Source: Gemmatimonadaceae bacterium (GTDB taxonomy: Bacteria; Latescibacterota; UBA2968; UBA8231). Taken from it: a stretch of 38,982 nt of DNA. This document shows positions 15,787 through 23,520 of this stretch, one piece after another (position 1 is the stretch's first letter; every line of letters begins with the position of its first letter). The translations under genes were made by a program, and so were the position numbers. The notes beneath the pieces are model-generated. The model saw only the letters and a program-made list of their open reading frames with translations. It made no database searches and was not told the DNA's origin. The stretch is from positions 1 to 38,982 of the forward strand of contig PBSR01000259.1 in the NCBI GenBank assembly GCA_002726335.1, in the 5' to 3' direction.

Positions 15787-15860
15787 GATCGCCTCTTTCA
15801 ATGCGGCATGGATGCTTGTTGGTCGCCGGCGCTGGCTTCACAGGCGTTTCCGCCAGTCCG

Positions 15861-15889
15861 TTGCGTAAGTATCGATTTCCTAGTATCTT
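15861..15889 (+). promoter_or_regulatory. Sigma70-type promoter for the RNA helicase
   Basis: TTGCGT and TATCTT are separated by exactly 17 nt. The transcript start would lie near 15896, about 266 nt before the TTG start of the helicase. Confidence 0.45.
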
Positions 15890-15908
15890 GTAACATTCCG
15901 CAGTCAGC

Positions 15909-15930
15909 GTCCCGGCGACGTCCCGGCGAC
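15909..15930. repeat. Tandem 11 bp direct repeat
   Basis: GTCCCGGCGAC occurs twice head-to-tail, immediately downstream of the predicted transcript start of the helicase leader. Confidence 0.6.
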
Positions 15931-16162
15931 ATCAGGTCGCCAACGCTTGTGGTTGCTTCCGAAGATTTCCGCGCCTGTTCTCCGCCCCTTCTGCTCAGTT
16001 CTTCCTTCCCAGTCCGAGCGTGGTCCGAGAAATTGTCGCGGGGAGTCCACCCATGGTGGGTGCGCTTCCGAATCTCGGTTCATGTTTGTTTCTATCGTAC
16101 CGCCCCGCCTCCCGCACGCAAGATTGCTAACGGGACAGGTCGGTACAGGACAGGATTGCACT

Positions 16163-17590
16163 TTGCAGACCGATCGTTCCATCCGTTTCGACGACCTCGA
16201 CCTCCTGCAGCCCATTCTGCGGGCTGTACAGGATGAGGGGTATTCAGAGCCCAGCCCCGTGCAGGCTGCCGCCATTCCCATCGTACTTGAAGGCGGTGAC
16301 CTGATCGCTACAGCCAAGACTGGTACCGGCAAGACCGCCGCGTTCGCCATACCCATGCTGCAGTTGCTGCATGAAAGCGGGGCTCCGGGTGATGCCCTGC
16401 GCGGTCTGATTCTCACCCCAACCCGTGAACTGGCGTTGCAGATTCACGAGAGCCTGCGCACCTATGGCCGGCACCTGAAGCTGACCCACGCCGTCGTCGT
16501 CGGCGGCGTCTCCGCCGGCCCGCAGATTCAGGCCATGCGTCGTCGTCCCGACATCCTGGTCGCCACGCCGGGTCGACTGCTCGACCTGATGGGCCAGGGC
16601 AAGATCCGCCTGCGCGACATCGAGATGGCCGTCCTCGACGAAGCCGATCGCATGCTCGACATGGGTTTCATCCGCGATGTTCGCCGTATCGTCGACTCCC
16701 TGCCAAATCAGCGTCAGACCCTGTTGTTCTCGGCGACCATGTCGAGGGAGATCACGGAGTTGGCCGGCGAAATGCTGCACAAGCCGGCCCGCGTTGAAGT
16801 GACACCGCCGGCAACGGTGGCCGACAACATTACGCAGAAGGTCCTGTTTGTCGATCAGGCAGACAAGCGCAACCTGCTGGCGCGCCTGCTGAAGGAAGAC
16901 CAAAGCATTGCCAGCGCCCTCGTCTTCACCCGCACCAGACATCGGGCAAACCGAGTCGCCCGGCAGTTGTCCCAGGCTGGTATCAAGGCGGACGCGATCC
17001 ATTCGGACAAGAGTCAGGGGGCACGGCAGAAGGCGTTGGAAGCCTTTGACCGCGGCCGTGTCCGCGTACTGGTGGCGACCGACATCGTGGCTCGCGGCAT
17101 CGACGTGGAGGGTATCACCCACGTCATCAATTTCGAGATCCCCAACGAGGCCGAGAGTTACGTGCACCGCATCGGTCGCACGGCGCGCGCCGGAGCGGCC
17201 GGAATCGCCCTCTCCTTCTGCAATTCCGACGAGATCGCCTACCTCGCCGATATTGAGAAACTCACGGGCGTGCGCCTGGAGGAGGTCGACGACCACCCCC
17301 ATCGCAGCAGCAGCATCGCCGCTCTGCGCGACAGTGGCAAGGCGCCGGCCAAGAAGAAGTCACAGTCCAGTTCGGGACAGGGGGGGACGTCTCGCGGTCC
17401 CCGCCGACCGTCCGGCAACGCGCAGGGTAATGGTGGTCGTCGCGGTGGCCCACAGCGCCACAAACGCACCGACGACAGTGGTGCCAACGGTGCCTCCAAG
17501 AGTCGCCGCAACGGCAGTCGTGACGAACGCCGTGGGGAGCCGAAGGCCACGCCGAAGGTTCACTTCGGCCGCCGCCCCCGGGCCGCCTAG
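16163..17590 (+). CDS. DEAD-box RNA helicase, RhlE type
   Basis: A 475-residue ATP-dependent RNA helicase. The Q-motif Phe is in IRFDDLDLLQPI; motif I is AKTGTGKT, then PTREL, TPGRL, the DEAD box in VLDEADRMLDMGF, SAT, ARGID and HRIGRTAR. After about residue 390 there is a low-complexity, Arg/Gly/Ser-rich basic tail typical of RhlE proteins, likely for RNA binding. I chose TTG at 16163: AGGA lies 7 nt upstream and the conserved domain begins directly after; upstream ATGs at 15947 and 16082 lack ribosome sites and would add non-conserved sequence. The long leader is reminiscent of cold-regulated DEAD-box genes. Its TAG stop shares CTAG with the convergent PhyH gene's stop. Confidence 0.93.
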   Translation: MQTDRSIRFDDLDLLQPILRAVQDEGYSEPSPVQAAAIPIVLEGGDLIATAKTGTGKTAAFAIPMLQLLHESGAPGDALRGLILTPTRELALQIHESLRTYGRHLKLTHAVVVGGVSAGPQIQAMRRRPDILVATPGRLLDLMGQGKIRLRDIEMAVLDEADRMLDMGFIRDVRRIVDSLPNQRQTLLFSATMSREITELAGEMLHKPARVEVTPPATVADNITQKVLFVDQADKRNLLARLLKEDQSIASALVFTRTRHRANRVARQLSQAGIKADAIHSDKSQGARQKALEAFDRGRVRVLVATDIVARGIDVEGITHVINFEIPNEAESYVHRIGRTARAGAAGIALSFCNSDEIAYLADIEKLTGVRLEEVDDHPHRSSSIAALRDSGKAPAKKKSQSSSGQGGTSRGPRRPSGNAQGNGGRRGGPQRHKRTDDSGANGASKSRRNGSRDERRGEPKATPKVHFGRRPRAA

Positions 17591-18390
17591 AGCTTCGCCG
17601 CAACCGACTGAACCGCCGGCGACCAGTCTTTCCACATGTCGCCGGCGGGTGGTTCTTCCTGGGCCTGTTCCAGATCCTTCTTGCGGAAATCACAGAGCAC
17701 GGCCTGACGGATGCGCCGAGTGTGATTGTGCGCCGCCATGTGACCCAGCCGGTGGTGCCAGAACACGATATCCCCGGCCCGACCCGAACAATCGACGGAC
17801 GGCTCTTGGCTGAGACGCTCGCGATGCGGTTCATAGCCGGCGGTGGGTTCCATGCGATAGGCTGATTCGAAGTCGGGATAGAACGTGCGGTGACTGGCAG
17901 GCCAGACGCGGAATCCCCCGCCGCCAGGATCGACATCGTCGATGTAGCCCACCACGCCCAGGTGGAAAGGGTGAGCGTCGACATGACAGCGATCCAGGCC
18001 GGCCTCATGCTGGCCTTGAGGCAGCGTGCAGTAGATGCCTCTGATCCCTTCGGGCTCGGTCACCTGCCCCCGGCCCAGCAGTTGCTGCACCATGGACCAG
18101 ACGGCGGGATTTTTCGGCAGCAGGTCCACCATCCAGAGCTCGCGTCCGAGAGCTCGGTACTGCCACCGGAACCCTTTGCGGTAGTTGCCGCGGTCCTCAT
18201 CTTCATCCTCGGGCTCAAACGGGCCGATCCAACTGGCAGGATCGTCGCGCTTCAATGAATCGGGCGCCGCGTCCCACAATCGTGCCCGGGCACGGGCCAG
18301 CAGATCGGCTCTCAGGGCACGGCGCACGATGAGATAACCACGGCGCACGAAGTGGGCGACCTGGTCGTCACTCAGTGACGCTTCGATCAC
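17587..18390 (-). CDS. Phytanoyl-CoA dioxygenase (PhyH) family oxygenase
   Basis: A 267-residue Fe(II)/2-oxoglutarate oxygenase-like protein. Iron ligands are His136-x-Asp138 (CHVDAHPFHL) and a distal His near 217 (HHRLGHMAAHN), with Arg226 or Arg228 as the likely 2-oxoglutarate anchor. An acidic insert (EPEDEDEDRG) lies at about 59-68. It is not closely similar to the PhyH protein at 2712. The GTG start overlaps the stop of the PilZ gene (GTGA), with GAGGA 6 nt upstream, so it ends a kinase-regulator-PilZ-PhyH run. Its stop and the helicase stop share a single CTAG. The substrate is unknown. Confidence 0.9.
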   Translation of the reverse strand: MIEASLSDDQVAHFVRRGYLIVRRALRADLLARARARLWDAAPDSLKRDDPASWIGPFEPEDEDEDRGNYRKGFRWQYRALGRELWMVDLLPKNPAVWSMVQQLLGRGQVTEPEGIRGIYCTLPQGQHEAGLDRCHVDAHPFHLGVVGYIDDVDPGGGGFRVWPASHRTFYPDFESAYRMEPTAGYEPHRERLSQEPSVDCSGRAGDIVFWHHRLGHMAAHNHTRRIRQAVLCDFRKKDLEQAQEEPPAGDMWKDWSPAVQSVAAKL

Positions 18391-19235
18391 TCCTGTTCCT
18401 CGCCCTTGATCTGCAGGATGGCGCTACGCAGTTCGCGCATGTCGGGATCGATGAAGTGCACGTGCAGAATGCGCGAGGTGTCCGTCTGCTCGGTGCTGAT
18501 CACACCGGAGCGGGTCTCGCCGAGCACGACATTCGGATCACCGGACCAGAACTGAACCTGGCCGCCACGATCCACGTCCATATCGACCTCGATCGCGGCG
18601 CCGCCCTCGCTGATGTCGAGCAGACGTCCGGACACCGAGTCCAGATTGGCGAACATACCCTCACCCTCGGCCTCTTCCTCGTCGTCCACGAGGGCCGCCA
18701 TCTCCTGATTCGTCAGCCCCTGCTTCGACACCCATACGGCAATATTAGCGTCGACGCGCACCGACTCGCGTTCGTGCACGTCGCTGGTACGCAGCACCTG
18801 CAACCGCTCCATGATGCGTCCCAGCAACTTGATCTCCCGCTGACGGCGACCGATGCGACGTTCGAGGTCGCCGATCAGGAACTCTCGCCCCTGGCCGCTG
18901 TTGAGCAGATTCAGCGGTGACTTCGGCGCCAGCCGGCGCGCGACCCGCTCCACAGTGCGTGCCTCGCCCTGGCGGAAGCCGAGCTGTTGCGCCCGTTCCT
19001 TGAACGCCTGGGCCCGGCCTTCCTGTTTGTTCGACTGTTCCCGTCTTCGCGTCTGCTCTTTCCGCTGCTTGGTCAGATACCAGTAGGTCAGGTGGGCGAC
19101 GCCCCCGAGTGCGGCCAACAACAGGATCCACTTCAACGGTCCGCCGAAGTCTATGGCACCACTTTCGAGCGACAGATAGCCCTTGGGGGCATTCACCGCG
19201 GCGGGCAGAGCGGCAATGATGGCGACTGTGTTCAT
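18387..19235 (-). CDS. Membrane-anchored PilZ domain protein (c-di-GMP receptor)
   Basis: A 282-residue protein with a TM segment at about 34-54, a charged coiled-coil-like stretch at 56-150 (KQRKEQTRRREQ, RRIGRRQREIKLL) and a PilZ domain at about 155-275. Both c-di-GMP binding motifs are intact: RxxxR at Arg156/Arg160 (RESVR) and DxSxxG at Asp207-Gly212 (DISEGG). The gap between them is longer than usual because of an acidic insert (DDEEEAEGEG). Architecture resembles flagellar or surface-motility PilZ proteins, but no motility gene is in the window. It starts with ATG 20 nt after the dual-REC regulator and overlaps the PhyH start. Confidence 0.87.
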   Translation of the reverse strand: MNTVAIIAALPAAVNAPKGYLSLESGAIDFGGPLKWILLLAALGGVAHLTYWYLTKQRKEQTRRREQSNKQEGRAQAFKERAQQLGFRQGEARTVERVARRLAPKSPLNLLNSGQGREFLIGDLERRIGRRQREIKLLGRIMERLQVLRTSDVHERESVRVDANIAVWVSKQGLTNQEMAALVDDEEEAEGEGMFANLDSVSGRLLDISEGGAAIEVDMDVDRGGQVQFWSGDPNVVLGETRSGVISTEQTDTSRILHVHFIDPDMRELRSAILQIKGEEQE

Positions 19236-19255
19236 GGCTACCTGCTTTCCTTATC

Positions 19256-20044
19256 TCAGCCCAGCGCCCGGTCCACCTCTTCGAGCAGGCGGAATTCAAA
19301 GTCCGAGCGCCTTTCGACGAAGCCGGACACCTGCTCCGTCTTGAGAAATGCTACTGTCTCCTGCTTCACCCCGCGGCCCATGACGATGATCGGTGTCTTC
19401 ACGTGCATGTCACGCCGCATTTCACGCACGGCTACTCCTTCTCTTGCATCGGGCAAATCCAGATTCAGCAAGATCAGGTCAAAAGGAGTTTCCACCTGGC
19501 GGATCATGTCCTTGGCGTGTCCCACAGACGGCGACAGCTTCACCCGGTGATCGCGTCCCATCAGGTTCATCATCACCGTCTGCGTGTATTCCGAGTTGTC
19601 CACCAGCAACACGTTGGCATTTCGCTGACTGTCGCGGGCCACGATGCCTATGGCGCCGCGGCCGTACTGCAGAGCCTGCTGAATCGTCTCCTCGAGACGC
19701 TCGGGATTATACGGTTTGACGATGAAGGCGGCGGGGCGTGTGATCCTGGCCCGTTCCACCGTGTACTTGTCCGAGTGGGCTGTCAGATAGATCACGGGGG
19801 TGTCGAATCGTCGGCCTATGAGCTCGGCCGCCTTGATCCCGTCCTTCTCCCCTTTCAGCTGAATGTCCATCAGGATCACGTCGGGTTTGGTCCTTGCCGT
19901 CAGTGTCACCGCCTGCGTTCCCGAGGCGGCGATGCCGACTACGTCGTAGTCCATGGACTGCAGGGTGTGCTCGAGATCGCGCGCCACGAGCATCATGTCC
20001 TCGACGATGAGAACGCGCCCCTTGTTGAGGCCTGTCCCGCTCAC
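19256..20044 (-). CDS. Dual-receiver response regulator, second REC degenerate (module 2)
   Basis: A 262-residue paralogue of the regulator at 12061. REC1 (about 9-127) has the acceptor Asp60 in [14 protein letters not shown], Thr88 in YLTAH and Lys110 in VKPY. REC2 (about 144-262) has Asn194 in place of the acceptor Asp (DLILLNLD) and no Lys at the usual site, the same kind of degeneration as in module 1. There is no DNA-binding domain. The GTG start overlaps the kinase stop (GTGA); no early ATG is available, which supports GTG. The output could pass through REC2 contacts, possibly with the PilZ protein encoded 20 nt downstream; that is inference. Confidence 0.88.
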   Translation of the reverse strand: MSGTGLNKGRVLIVEDMMLVARDLEHTLQSMDYDVVGIAASGTQAVTLTARTKPDVILMDIQLKGEKDGIKAAELIGRRFDTPVIYLTAHSDKYTVERARITRPAAFIVKPYNPERLEETIQQALQYGRGAIGIVARDSQRNANVLLVDNSEYTQTVMMNLMGRDHRVKLSPSVGHAKDMIRQVETPFDLILLNLDLPDAREGVAVREMRRDMHVKTPIIVMGRGVKQETVAFLKTEQVSGFVERRSDFEFRLLEEVDRALG

Positions 20045-21273
20045 GGGGTCGCCTTCGCGGTCGCAGCGGCCAGGGGAAAGCGAACCCTGAATGTCGTACC
20101 CGGGCCCTCCTCCTGCACCAGATGACCGTCGAGCTGGGTGGTCAGGTCAGCCACCAGTTGCATGCCCATCGAGCCGCAGAGTTGCCCGGCCGATGTGGTC
20201 TCCATACCGACACCATCGTCTCGGATCTCGAGAATGGCGGTGGTCTCACCGTCGTGATTCAGACGCACATCGACACGGCCGCGGCGTCCTTCGGGGAACC
20301 CGTACTTGAGGCTGTTCGATACGAGTTCGTTGACGATGAGGCCACTGTGAACGGCAGTGTCAACGTCCATCGGCATGGGCTCGGCCTCGACCTGCAGATC
20401 GATGACTTCACGATTGACGCCGTAGGTTGAGAACAGGTGATCGACAAGGTCGCGCAGGTAGTCGCCGCCATCGACGGAGGCCAGATCGTCGGATTCATAG
20501 AGTCGCTCGTGGATCAGGGCCATCGACTCGATTCTCGATCTACTCTCGCGGAATCCCGCCCTGGCCGACTCGTCGTCGGTGAAGAAGGACTGCAGGCTCA
20601 GCAGGCTCGAAACGACCTGCAGGTTGTTCTTCACACGATGATGAATCTCACGCAGCAGGACCATCTTCTCCTCGAGGGATGTGGCCAGCTGTTCTTCGGC
20701 CCGGCGGCGTTCGGCGACCTCGCGCACCAGTTCCGTATTGCGCTCCTCGAGCGCTCTCAGGTCGTCGAGGCGCCGGAAGCCATCGGACAGCCACGCCGCC
20801 ACCGTCTTCAGCAGATCGATATCGCCGGGGGCGAAGGCTTCCGGTTCCTTGCTGGATACGGCAAGTGTGCCGTGAGAGAACGGCACATCGAGAACGCTAC
20901 GCACGTTTCGCTGAAAACGCTCGTACTCGTCGTACGGGTCCTCAACCGTCAGATCTCGTCGATAGACGATGTCACCGGCGCTGCGGAACGACAGGATCGC
21001 CTCCGCTCCCCGTCCCTCCAGGTGAAACCCCCGGCTGTCGCGCCGTAGCGAGTGGGCGGTGACGTGCGTTTCGCCGTCCGTCGTGTCGATGACGTTCACA
21101 CCACAATAGAGGAATGGAATGCCGAACTCGTGCAGATTGTCACCGATGGCGGCCAGAAGGTCGTCGACAGCGTCGGAGCCACGCATGCTCCAGATCGCTT
21201 CGCGCACACGCTCGGCAACAATGCGACTGCGGCGCCGCTCAGGTCGTCGATGGATTGGGCCAGGTTGAGTCAC
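20041..21273 (-). CDS. Sensor histidine kinase, single GAF-like domain, HisKA_2 type (module 2)
   Basis: A 410-residue soluble kinase paralogous to the one at 12825 but with one GAF-like domain (about 18-178) instead of two; it best matches the first repeat ([10 protein letters not shown] versus [23 protein letters not shown] versus YRRDLTHNDPYGE). A coiled coil ([21 protein letters not shown]) leads into HisKA_2 with His212 in [10 protein letters not shown], then the ATPase domain with Asn320 ([12 protein letters not shown]) and DDGVGME. The GTG at 21273 is preferred because it aligns with the N-terminus of the paralogue; a TTG at 21309 would add 12 residues. It lies 46 nt after the DUF1684 gene and overlaps the regulator start by GTGA. 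Confidence 0.88.
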   Translation of the reverse strand: MTQPGPIHRRPERRRSRIVAERVREAIWSMRGSDAVDDLLAAIGDNLHEFGIPFLYCGVNVIDTTDGETHVTAHSLRRDSRGFHLEGRGAEAILSFRSAGDIVYRRDLTVEDPYDEYERFQRNVRSVLDVPFSHGTLAVSSKEPEAFAPGDIDLLKTVAAWLSDGFRRLDDLRALEERNTELVREVAERRRAEEQLATSLEEKMVLLREIHHRVKNNLQVVSSLLSLQSFFTDDESARAGFRESRSRIESMALIHERLYESDDLASVDGGDYLRDLVDHLFSTYGVNREVIDLQVEAEPMPMDVDTAVHSGLIVNELVSNSLKYGFPEGRRGRVDVRLNHDGETTAILEIRDDGVGMETTSAGQLCGSMGMQLVADLTTQLDGHLVQEEGPGTTFRVRFPLAAATAKATP

Positions 21274-21319
21274 GGCGCCTAAACTGATACCTGTGGCTGA
21301 CAGCGACAAACCGGCCCAC

Positions 21320-22219
21320 TCAGTGCCCGGTCTCGCTCCAGCTCTTTTCGCCGGCTGTCACCGCCATGTCGAGTCGGTTGCCGGGCGGCGGCAGCGGGCA
21401 GGTGGCGAAGGACGTGAAGGCGCAGGGCGGATTGTAGGCATGGTTGAAATCGACCACCGTGGTACCCGTCTCGTCCACGGCCTCGACCCACAGGAAGCGC
21501 CCCGCACCGTAGGTACTGATTCCACTTGTACTATCGGCAAAGATGATGAACAACTCGCCATCACCGCCATCCAGGGCCTGCAACTGATAGGACCGCCCGG
21601 ACAGCTCAAAGGTCAGCATGCCGGCGGGTTTTTCGAGAATTGGCGACCCGAGAACGGTGGGTACGGCAAGTTGAGGCGCGTCGTCATCGGTAATCAGTCG
21701 TGCCGGGGCTCGCCATTGGTCGGCGATGGGGAAGAATTCGATCGGCGCGGGGTCTACCAGGGCCGGGTGGGCGGTGTCGGACAGCCGCAGCCAGCGACGC
21801 CCGACGCGCTCGATCACCCACCAGGAGAGGGTGCCTGAGTGCAGTCGAGTCGGCCCGTCATCGGCAGAGTCATCGAGCAGGTCGAGGGAAGTGACGAGCG
21901 CCTCCCCGAGGCGGACATCGGTCCCGGGTGCGGCGTCGAAGTGCAGCGTCGCGTACGCTACGGTCATCTCACCGAGGCGGTGGGGCGTGCCGTCGGGGAA
22001 CCGGATCCTGCTGTCGTCGGCCGAGCCGATGCTGAATTCCCCGTCGGGCAGAGGAAACAGGCCGGCAAGAGCCAACCAGCCCTGGGGGTCACTCAGCGTG
22101 GCATTCCGCTTCGCCTGCCAGGCCTCTGTCTGCTCCGTCGGAGTCGGACCGGGCGACTCGGCTGCAGCGGCGAGGGAAGCCAGCGCAGCGGTAGCGATGC
22201 CAGTTGTCCATCTCGTCAT
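21320..22219 (-). CDS. DUF1684 domain protein, secreted
   Basis: A 299-residue protein of the DUF1684 family (COG3358). Family hallmarks are [22 protein letters not shown] near the N-terminus, ITWQ-like beta strands, and the conserved C-terminal block with [28 protein letters not shown] and [13 protein letters not shown]. The function of the family is not established. A signal peptide is likely at residues 1-20 (short basic start, then [12 protein letters not shown]), so it should act in the periplasm or outside. The ATG at 22219 has AAGG about 9 nt upstream. It reads divergently from the Gfo/Idh gene and may lead the kinase-regulator-PilZ-PhyH run. Confidence 0.87.
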   Translation of the reverse strand: MTRWTTGIATAALASLAAAAESPGPTPTEQTEAWQAKRNATLSDPQGWLALAGLFPLPDGEFSIGSADDSRIRFPDGTPHRLGEMTVAYATLHFDAAPGTDVRLGEALVTSLDLLDDSADDGPTRLHSGTLSWWVIERVGRRWLRLSDTAHPALVDPAPIEFFPIADQWRAPARLITDDDAPQLAVPTVLGSPILEKPAGMLTFELSGRSYQLQALDGGDGELFIIFADSTSGISTYGAGRFLWVEAVDETGTTVVDFNHAYNPPCAFTSFATCPLPPPGNRLDMAVTAGEKSWSETGH

Positions 22220-22271
22220 GCCTCAGCGCCTTGCTCCGGGGATCGGTGTCGTGCGTCGCTGGGCAATAGGC

Positions 22272-22277
22272 TATACT
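22272..22277 (+). promoter_or_regulatory. -10-like TATACT upstream of Gfo/Idh gene
   Basis: TATACT lies 45 nt before the TTG start of the oxidoreductase in the divergent 103 nt gap. No convincing -35 is seen at the right distance. Confidence 0.3.
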
Positions 22278-22322
22278 CATCCGTCCCTTCACGCACGCAT
22301 CAACTCGTACGGGAGACGTCCA

Positions 22323-23390
22323 TTGTCCAGCTATCGAGTGGGCATCATCGGCCTCGGCCGCATGGGCTCCACCATCGACGACGAAGGCCACACCCGGCTG
22401 CCGTACTCTGTCGCCTCCGCCAGTCGGGCCTCGGATCGACTCGAACTGGTCTGTGGATGCGACCTCGACGGCGACAGGCGGTCCGCTTTTTCACAGCGAT
22501 GGGGCGTCGACGCCGTGTACGAGGATTTCCAGCAGATGGTGGAGCAGGAAGAACCGGACCTCGTGGCGGTCTGCACCCGTGCCGCCGGCACCGACAACCG
22601 TGAGGCCCCGGATGCCGGGTACCGCGTCGATCTGCACGCCGACCTTACTGTGGCCCTGGCGAACCTGAAAGTGCCCATGCTCTACGTCGAAAAAGCCATG
22701 GCCTGCTCCATGGCTCGTGCCGACGAGGTCCGCGACGCGGTGACTGCCAATGGCACGATTCTCAACACCGGTGTCCTGCGACGTTTCGACAATCGCTATG
22801 ATGTAGTGCGCGACGCCGTCCTTGCCGGCAGAATCGGCGAGCCGCGGGTGGTCGTGCACTATGCACCTTCCAGCCTGCTGCACGGTCACATCCACTCCAT
22901 CGACACCGTGTCGTGGCTCCTCGGTGACCCGACGATCACTCACGTTCGCGGTGAGCTTCAGCCTCGTGACTTCGTCATTGAGAACGGGCACATTCCGTTT
23001 GACCCGCAGGCGACCTACCAGCTGTCGTTTGCTGGCGGCGTCCAGGCCTGGTCGGTGCCGGCTGCATATTGGGAGTTCGAGATTTTGGGGACCGAGGGCT
23101 CGGTGAGGTCCCTCAACAACGGCACCGGGGCGAGTCTGCGACTCGCTGGTGACGACGGCCGTGGCTGGGTGCACGCAGATCTGCCGCCGGTGGAGCCGGC
23201 CAGCACCGTGGTCTGCTGCCTGGAAGACCTCGTCGGCGCTCACGAATCCGGCGAGCCGTCGCGGGGTCACGTCGACATCACCCACCATACCACCGAGGCC
23301 TGCCTCGCCGTCGCCGAGTCTCACCGCAACGGGGGTGATTGGGTTGCGTTGCCGGGCGTGGACCGGCAGTTGTACGTCTTTCATGTATGA
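22323..23390 (+). CDS. Gfo/Idh/MocA-family NAD(P)-dependent oxidoreductase
   Basis: A 355-residue dehydrogenase-like protein. The Rossmann motif GIIGLGRMG begins at residue 7, and VYVEK-type sequence appears as LYVEKAMA, where the usual Pro of EKP is Ala. The second domain includes GHIHSIDTVSWLLGDP, a typical family block with a possible catalytic His/Asp. Family members oxidise or reduce sugars, inositols and related compounds; the substrate is unknown. The start is TTG, chosen because GGGAG sits 7 nt upstream and the Rossmann fold begins at once; the frame is open far upstream but that part overlaps the DUF1684 gene on the other strand. A strong hairpin follows the stop. Confidence 0.9.
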   Translation: MSSYRVGIIGLGRMGSTIDDEGHTRLPYSVASASRASDRLELVCGCDLDGDRRSAFSQRWGVDAVYEDFQQMVEQEEPDLVAVCTRAAGTDNREAPDAGYRVDLHADLTVALANLKVPMLYVEKAMACSMARADEVRDAVTANGTILNTGVLRRFDNRYDVVRDAVLAGRIGEPRVVVHYAPSSLLHGHIHSIDTVSWLLGDPTITHVRGELQPRDFVIENGHIPFDPQATYQLSFAGGVQAWSVPAAYWEFEILGTEGSVRSLNNGTGASLRLAGDDGRGWVHADLPPVEPASTVVCCLEDLVGAHESGEPSRGHVDITHHTTEACLAVAESHRNGGDWVALPGVDRQLYVFHV

Positions 23391-23446
23391 GCAACCCACT
23401 GCACGCGGGAGAGCTGATCTGCCAGCTCGCCATCTGGAGAAACACA

Positions 23447-23481
23447 ACGGCCCGCCACCACCGGTTGGTGATGCGGGCCGT
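23447..23481. terminator. Strong stem-loop between convergent genes
   Basis: ACGGCCCGC and GCGGGCCGT pair over 9 bp, and inside them CACCA and TGGTG pair over 5 bp with a 5 nt loop and an AT bulge. It lies midway between the Gfo/Idh gene and the sigma factor gene, which converge. There is no T-run, but the stability supports a bidirectional terminator. Confidence 0.65.
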
Positions 23482-23520
23482 CGCCAGATTCCCGGGTGCT
23501 GCTGTGAGCGCCGGTGACCG

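Larger units (their letters stand above)
15787..16162. other. Divergent intergenic region and helicase leader
   Basis: About 375 nt without a supported gene between the nitrilase-family gene (minus) and the RNA helicase (plus). It holds a good sigma70-like promoter for the helicase, a tandem 11 bp repeat and a leader of about 266 nt. The helicase frame stays open through most of the leader, but that stretch looks non-conserved and lacks start signals. Confidence 0.5.

Noticed and set aside
15947..16162. N-terminal extension of the RNA helicase
   Set aside because: The frame is open, but it lacks ribosome sites, is not domain-like, and the Q-motif region starts directly after the TTG at 16163.
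16244..17302. Long open frame on the minus strand opposite the RNA helicase
   Set aside because: Antisense to a gene with all DEAD-box motifs; no recognisable protein.
17587..17590. Annotation error at the shared CTAG stop
   Set aside because: Both convergent genes have full domains to their ends; CTAG is a palindrome that supplies TAG on both strands.
12061..21273. Recent tandem duplication of the kinase modules
   Set aside because: The modules are paralogous in protein sequence, but they differ in GAF number, linkers and flanking genes, and no long identical nucleotide stretch was noticed, so the duplication is old.
21726..22322. N-terminal extension of the Gfo/Idh protein
   Set aside because: It runs opposite the DUF1684 gene; the Rossmann motif starts right after the TTG at 22323, which has a good ribosome site.
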